Below the pieces are notes generated by a model. It made no database searches. It was not told the DNA's origin and worked only from the letters and a program-made list of their open reading frames with translations. A stretch of 27,500 nucleotides of DNA from Chondrilla cf. caribensis (Eukaryota > Porifera > Demospongiae > Chondrillida > Chondrillidae): the NCBI GenBank assembly GCA_964020155.1, contig OZ026546.1, forward strand, positions 6,436,379-6,463,878, written 5' to 3'. This document shows, in pieces, positions 26,914 to 27,500 of this stretch (its first letter is position 1; every line of letters starts with the position of its first letter). The position numbers and the translations under genes are program-made.

Positions 26914-26974
26914 GGTTACTACACGTCCGCGAGGGAGTAATGCATTACTCCCGAGACACGGGCGTGTAGTAACC
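26914..26974. repeat. Nested 61-bp palindromic element
   Basis: Outer arms GGTTACTACACG (26914-26925) and CGTGTAGTAACC (26963-26974) are exact complements. Nested inside is a perfect 20-bp palindrome centred on ATGCAT at 26933-26952 (arms GGGAGTAATG). Between them lie a 7-bp and a 10-bp unpaired stretch. It would fold into a cruciform. Confidence 0.9.
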
Positions 26975-27053
26975 AGTTTATCGCCCAATAAAGGCTCTAA
27001 GATTCACGGAGAGAATCGCTGCTTCGTTCTGAAGATATTTTCTGCTGTCCTGT

Positions 27054-27380
27054 GTGCCTGCCATATTCAGAATCGGCTATGTACGGGAAGAAACACCAGA
27101 AAATGTAGAAAGCAAGGTAGCAAAAGCGGCTGTTTTTAATTTTGATTTTGATCACTTTGAAGAACTCAGTCGCGGATACATAGCCGATTCTGAATGTCGC
27201 TGTATGCAGCAGAAGACTACAGTAGCGTTGGCATCAAAGAACTGCTGGATTCTATTTCAAGTTTCCTCACAGCCGCTATTGTTAGTGTCGTGTTGCGTTA
27301 TTGCTATAATGATATTCATTTCCTGGAATGCGCGAAATTGTCATAGTTTGTATAACACCTCGCAATTACTGACCTTTTAA
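27054..27380 (+). other. Open frame with an internal inverted repeat; coding status uncertain
   Basis: A 108-codon frame, with a non-ATG first codon, includes REETPENVESKVAKAAVF and a later hydrophobic stretch (LLLVSCCVIAIMIFI). It resembles no family I know. Embedded are 19-bp perfect inverted arms: ATTCAGAATCGGCTATGTA at 27065-27083 and its complement at 27177-27195. The inverted repeat suggests a folded-back duplication or a transposon end rather than a gene. Confidence 0.3.
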
Positions 27381-27500
27381 GGTAAAAACTGGGCGCTTAA
27401 GTGATACTGTCCCTGACTGCAGGGAAAATAACCAAAGTTACTGCCCAGGCGGTCCCTTTGATGAATGACATCATCAGGCGATAAGTCCCATTAACACCTT

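Overview
This is eukaryotic, AT-rich, intron-bearing DNA, almost certainly from an invertebrate animal. I see GT-AG introns, DOMON/copper type II monooxygenase genes of the metazoan dopamine beta-hydroxylase family, very abundant (CA/TG)n microsatellites, and short DNA transposons with TTTTCGCG-rich termini. A sponge (demosponge-like) genome is my best guess. That rests on compact genes and the style of the repeats, and I cannot verify it here.

Layout. The backbone is a tandem segmental duplication on the minus strand. The unit is an uncharacterised four-exon gene followed, upstream on the same strand, by a DBH-like monooxygenase gene. Unit 1 (about 5375-16883) is intact: the uncharacterised gene at 5375-7327 and monooxygenase A at 7609-16883. 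In unit 2 (about 17290-25970) the uncharacterised gene has decayed to a pseudogene (17652-18440), but monooxygenase B (18699-25970) is intact. Unit 3 (about 26340-26738) is only a fragment, cut off before its monooxygenase. On the left, 2270-3445 holds a wrecked monooxygenase copy with pieces of exons 7, 4, 3 and 2. Both intact monooxygenase genes resolve into 13 exons with identical exon lengths and phases. Each gives a 608-residue protein with signal peptide, DOMON domain, both copper-binding domains and a hydrophobic C-terminal segment.

At the far left are a small first exon on the minus strand (1521-1630), the first exon of an M20-family metallopeptidase (3480-3677) abutting the monooxygenase remnant, and a divergently transcribed plus-strand gene (3788-4561) whose product may be a PD-(D/E)XK nuclease-like protein. 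A compact shared promoter lies between the last two, with TATA, E-box and a perfect E2F palindrome.

The two monooxygenase paralogues serve as empty-site controls for each other, so insertions can be placed after the duplication. Copy A gained a satellite of about 182-184 bp units with a perfect hairpin, itself split by a TIR element, and an 18-bp minisatellite. Copy B gained a 530-bp TA-flanked element with long perfect inverted termini, a CpG-decayed relative of it, a Harbinger-like element with a TAA target duplication, and a frameshifted fragment resembling Crypton-derived (DUF3504-type) recombinase proteins. Copy B also lacks the TATA box and RFX X-box found upstream of copy A, with a 22-G run near the gap. 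The right end (26739-27500) is unrelated sequence with two striking inverted repeats and no gene I recognise.
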